From: JABDMH01 sp050298535
GTDB lineage: Bacteria; Bacteroidota; Bacteroidia; Chitinophagales; Saprospiraceae
Assembly (NCBI GenBank): GCA_050298535.1
Contig: JBNKUI010000106.1
Coordinates: 8,596 to 72,595 of the forward strand
DNA: 64,000 nucleotides
Direction: 5' to 3'
The notes beneath the pieces were generated by a model. It was not told the origin of the DNA. It did not search any database and worked only from the letters and a program-made list of their open reading frames with translations. Position 1 is the first letter of the stretch. Each line of letters opens with the position of its first letter. Made by a program: the position numbers and the translations under genes. This document shows, one piece after another, positions 62,071-64,000 of the stretch.

Positions 62071-62078
62071 TAATTTTG
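62071..62078 (+). promoter_or_regulatory. Bacteroidota -7 element TAATTTTG before ilvE
   Basis: Exact TAnnTTTG match 21 bases before the ilvE start in the 78-base gap between divergent genes. A TTG at 62032 is too distant for a standard -33 box. Confidence 0.5.
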
Positions 62079-62099
62079 AAAAAAGCATAGATTCGGAAT

Positions 62100-63167
62100 A
62101 TGAATATAGCCATCGAAACTGTTAAGAACTCCAGACTCAAAGATGTTGATTTGTCCAACATTCCCTTTGGACGGGTCTTCACAGATCATATGTTTGTAAT
62201 GGACTATTATGATGGGGCCTGGAGAGACGCTCGTATAGAGGGTGTCCATAAAATGGAAATGCATCCGGCTAATATGACCCTACACTATGGACAATCCATT
62301 TTTGAAGGGATGAAAGCTTCAAAAAATGCTGAAGGAGTGCCATTACTCTTTAGGGCAGAAATGCATGCAAAGAGGATGAATGCAAGTGCTGAACGGATGT
62401 GTATGCCCAGCATAGATGAAGAGGTATTTGTCGATGCATTGCGACAACTACTGGCCCTCGAAAAAGACTGGATTCCTGATATGGAAGGAAGTGCCCTTTA
62501 TATCAGACCTTTTATGTTTGCTACCGATGAGTTTTTAGGAGTGGCACCTTCTCAGACGTATCGTTTTATGATACTTACTTTGCCAGTTGCACCATATTAT
62601 GCACATCCGGTAAAATTATTGGCTAGTACCGAATTTATCCGTGCAGCGAAAGGTGGAGTAGGTGAGGCCAAGACATCCGGCAACTATGCGGCTTCATTAT
62701 ATGCTTCCAAATTAGCGAAGGAGCAGGGGTACGACCAGGTACTATGGTTGGATGGTGTTCATCATAATTACGTGCAGGAGGTGGGTACCATGAATATATT
62801 CTTCCATATCGGAGATAAGATCATCACTCCCCAGACGGATGGTGCAATCCTAAAGGGAATCACTAGGGATTCGTTCTTACATATTCTGAAACATTGGGGA
62901 TATAATGTGGAAGAGCGGTTGATATCGATGGATGAAGTCATTGAGGCCTACCAAAAAGGCATATTGAAAGAGGTCTTTGGTTCTGGAACTGCTGCAGTAG
63001 CAGCCCAGGTTAATGAAATCTCATACAAAGACCAGATCATAAAGCTCAAGATATCTGAGGATAGCCTTTCTGAGCGTCTTAAAACAGAAATCAACGGTCT
63101 TCGAAAAGGAGATCGTGAAGATATATTTGGTTGGATTGAGCCTGTATTGGAAACTGAAAATGTTTGA
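62100..63167 (+). CDS. ilvE: Branched-chain amino acid aminotransferase
   Basis: A 355-residue class IV PLP transaminase for the last step of leucine, isoleucine and valine synthesis. LHYGQSIFEGMKA, RPFMFATDEFLGVAP, the PLP-lysine region GGVGEAKTSGNYAASLYASK, YDQVLWLDG, VQEVGTMNIFF and ILKGITRDS are the family landmarks. The length fits the eukaryote/Bacteroidota-type BCAT (about 350), not E. coli IlvE (309). No other ilv or leu genes are adjacent. A strong terminator follows. Confidence 0.95.
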   Translation: MNIAIETVKNSRLKDVDLSNIPFGRVFTDHMFVMDYYDGAWRDARIEGVHKMEMHPANMTLHYGQSIFEGMKASKNAEGVPLLFRAEMHAKRMNASAERMCMPSIDEEVFVDALRQLLALEKDWIPDMEGSALYIRPFMFATDEFLGVAPSQTYRFMILTLPVAPYYAHPVKLLASTEFIRAAKGGVGEAKTSGNYAASLYASKLAKEQGYDQVLWLDGVHHNYVQEVGTMNIFFHIGDKIITPQTDGAILKGITRDSFLHILKHWGYNVEERLISMDEVIEAYQKGILKEVFGSGTAAVAAQVNEISYKDQIIKLKISEDSLSERLKTEINGLRKGDREDIFGWIEPVLETENV

Positions 63168-63204
63168 TAGGCTGATTCCAATAATCTTAGGTTAGAAAAA
63201 TGTA

Positions 63205-63232
63205 GGGTTGCAATTTCGCAACCCTTTTTTTT
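63205..63232 (+). terminator. Strong intrinsic terminator of ilvE
   Basis: GGGTTGC and GCAACCC make a perfect 7-bp stem with a 6-base loop, followed by eight T. It lies 38 bases after the stop codon. Confidence 0.92.
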
Positions 63233-63242
63233 GCCTCACATA

Positions 63243-63350
63243 TCACTTGCAACCCTTTTTGCCTCCAGCATGCTTGCCTTTTCCTTCCTTTTGAGGTTCT
63301 TTCTTCATGTGAATAGCCTCAAATACTGCTGTATTCCTATCAAAAACCAT
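63243..63350 (-). CDS. Possible 35-residue basic peptide
   Basis: A short frame with ATG at 63348-63350 and TGA at 63243-63245. The end is lysine- and glycine-rich (MKKEPQKEGKGKHAGGKKGC, then K). The frame stays open 14 codons upstream without an ATG. It could be a small basic protein, a remnant of a longer gene, or chance. The ilvE terminator lies next to its stop. No homologue is recognised. Confidence 0.3.
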   Translation of the reverse strand: MVFDRNTAVFEAIHMKKEPQKEGKGKHAGGKKGCK

Positions 63351-63742
63351 AAGCTCAGATGAGGTCTCATTTCTAGGCAAAAACTTTTTTTATAACATTT
63401 TATATATAGAATTCCTACATATAAGGGATTTTGTAATGTTTTCTTCGTCATTGTGACTAATTACACATTAAATATTTTTATAATGTTTAATTGATTCATA
63501 ATATGATGTTAGTGTATGATCTTCTCTGGGAATGTATTGTGGTATTACAGTGATCTCTAATCTATTGGACTCTTCACATTAAAAAATTTCATAATACATA
63601 ACATTTTTTCATCAACTGTTTGTCTACCCTAAAATTCGGGAATTGGTATTGTTCTTGATACTAATATGACCGGGTAGGAAATGCTATACCCACCATTTGA
63701 CTTATGCAGAAACCGAAATTTATTTAATCAAAACAGTTACTC
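63351..63742. promoter_or_regulatory. AT-rich leader region of the last gene
   Basis: A non-coding stretch of 392 bases. By my count 61 of the 240 bases from 63361 to 63600 are G or C (25 percent). It probably holds the promoter and a long leader of the secreted-protein gene that follows. A weak imperfect hairpin (GGGTA around 63672, TACCC around 63688) lies about 50 bases before that start. No TAnnTTTG match is seen. Confidence 0.4.
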
Positions 63743-64000
63743 ATGAAAAAGACGAATTTTACTAGTTTCTACGATTCGTGTTGGCTCCGAGAAGGACTCA
63801 CGCGCTTCGGTGCAGCCTGGAAAATGCTACAGATGTTTGCATTTGTGGTGTTGGGTGCACTAAGTGCGAGTGCGCAGGTCGGGCCGAACTGTACGCATAT
63901 CAATGCGTCTGTAGGTTCGGACGATACGGCGCGGATTCTGGTACGGGAGTTTGTTACGAATGCGGATCAGATCCGAGCGCAGGGAGACAGTCTCGACATC
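63743..64000 (+). CDS. Start of a large secreted protein, cut by window end
   Basis: 86 codons from an ATG, open to the edge. The N-terminus is unusual: about 33 charged and aromatic residues (MKKTNFTSFYDSCWLREGLT, then RFGAAWKMLQ) precede the hydrophobic core MFAFVVLGALSASAQ, which gives a long extended signal peptide. The mature part begins VGPNCTHINASVGSDDTARI. The last 200 bases hold 111 G or C (about 55 percent), well above the window and the 25 percent region just upstream. Extended signal peptides often head very large adhesins, so a long surface protein is expected but not proven. Confidence 0.75.
   Translation, partial: MKKTNFTSFYDSCWLREGLTRFGAAWKMLQMFAFVVLGALSASAQVGPNCTHINASVGSDDTARILVREFVTNADQIRAQGDSLDI

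Overview
The window reads as a chromosomal segment of a Bacteroidota bacterium, most likely a Saprospiria-like marine or aquatic lineage. The evidence is type IX secretion C-terminal sorting domains on secreted proteins, a gldA/gldF/gldG gliding-type ABC locus, a full Alternative Complex III (act) plus aa3 oxidase locus, a 3-coathanger stack domain, weak Shine-Dalgarno signals and several TAnnTTTG promoter elements. The placement below phylum level is inference. I see no rRNA, tRNA, CRISPR array, prophage or insertion sequence. Both ends cut through a gene.

Layout. 1-6.1 kb: a truncated protein made of exact 34-residue repeats, a T9SS cargo protein, an FG-GAP propeller protein, a DUF72 protein and a DUF502 membrane protein. 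6.3-7.5 kb: arginine deiminase. 7.7-13.1 kb: a five-gene cluster of a coiled-coil protein, a membrane coiled-coil (PspA-like) protein, an ABC substrate-binding protein fused to an OmpA peptidoglycan-binding domain, a permease with two extra C-terminal helices, and an ATPase. 13.1-26.1 kb: a GH95 fucosidase, a DUF2911 protein, a BNR propeller protein and a 2111-residue T9SS protein with an N-terminal leucine-rich (receptor-L-like) region. 26.2-29.0 kb: a UbiD-family decarboxylase (TTG start) and thymidylate synthase.

29.1-45.7 kb is one long same-strand respiratory locus: actABCDEF, then coxB (fused to an OmpA domain), coxA, ctaB, two coxC-type subunits, coxD, a cysteine-poor protein in the place often held by SCO, a DUF420 protein and a small membrane protein. 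Together these would carry electrons from menaquinol through ACIII directly to the CuA oxidase. 45.7-51.6 kb, mostly minus strand, holds two tandem beta-barrel paralogs, a DUF423 protein, and an apparent operon of PIG-L deacetylase, a 40-residue membrane peptide and a sodium:solute symporter.

51.9-63.2 kb: aspartate kinase, a stand-alone HsdR-N-like nuclease domain, gldA-gldF-gldG-DUF4340, a PolX-like protein whose polymerase catalytic residues look lost while its PHP domain looks intact, a DUF1573 lipoprotein, an MqnP-type UbiA prenyltransferase, rdgB with an upstream HolD-like gene, and a branched-chain aminotransferase with a strong terminator. The last 0.8 kb is a very AT-rich non-coding stretch followed by the start of a GC-richer secreted protein.

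The most unusual items are the two unrelated fusions of OmpA-like peptidoglycan-binding domains to inner-membrane machines (the ABC binding protein and cytochrome oxidase subunit II), and the five-gene envelope cluster around the first of these.
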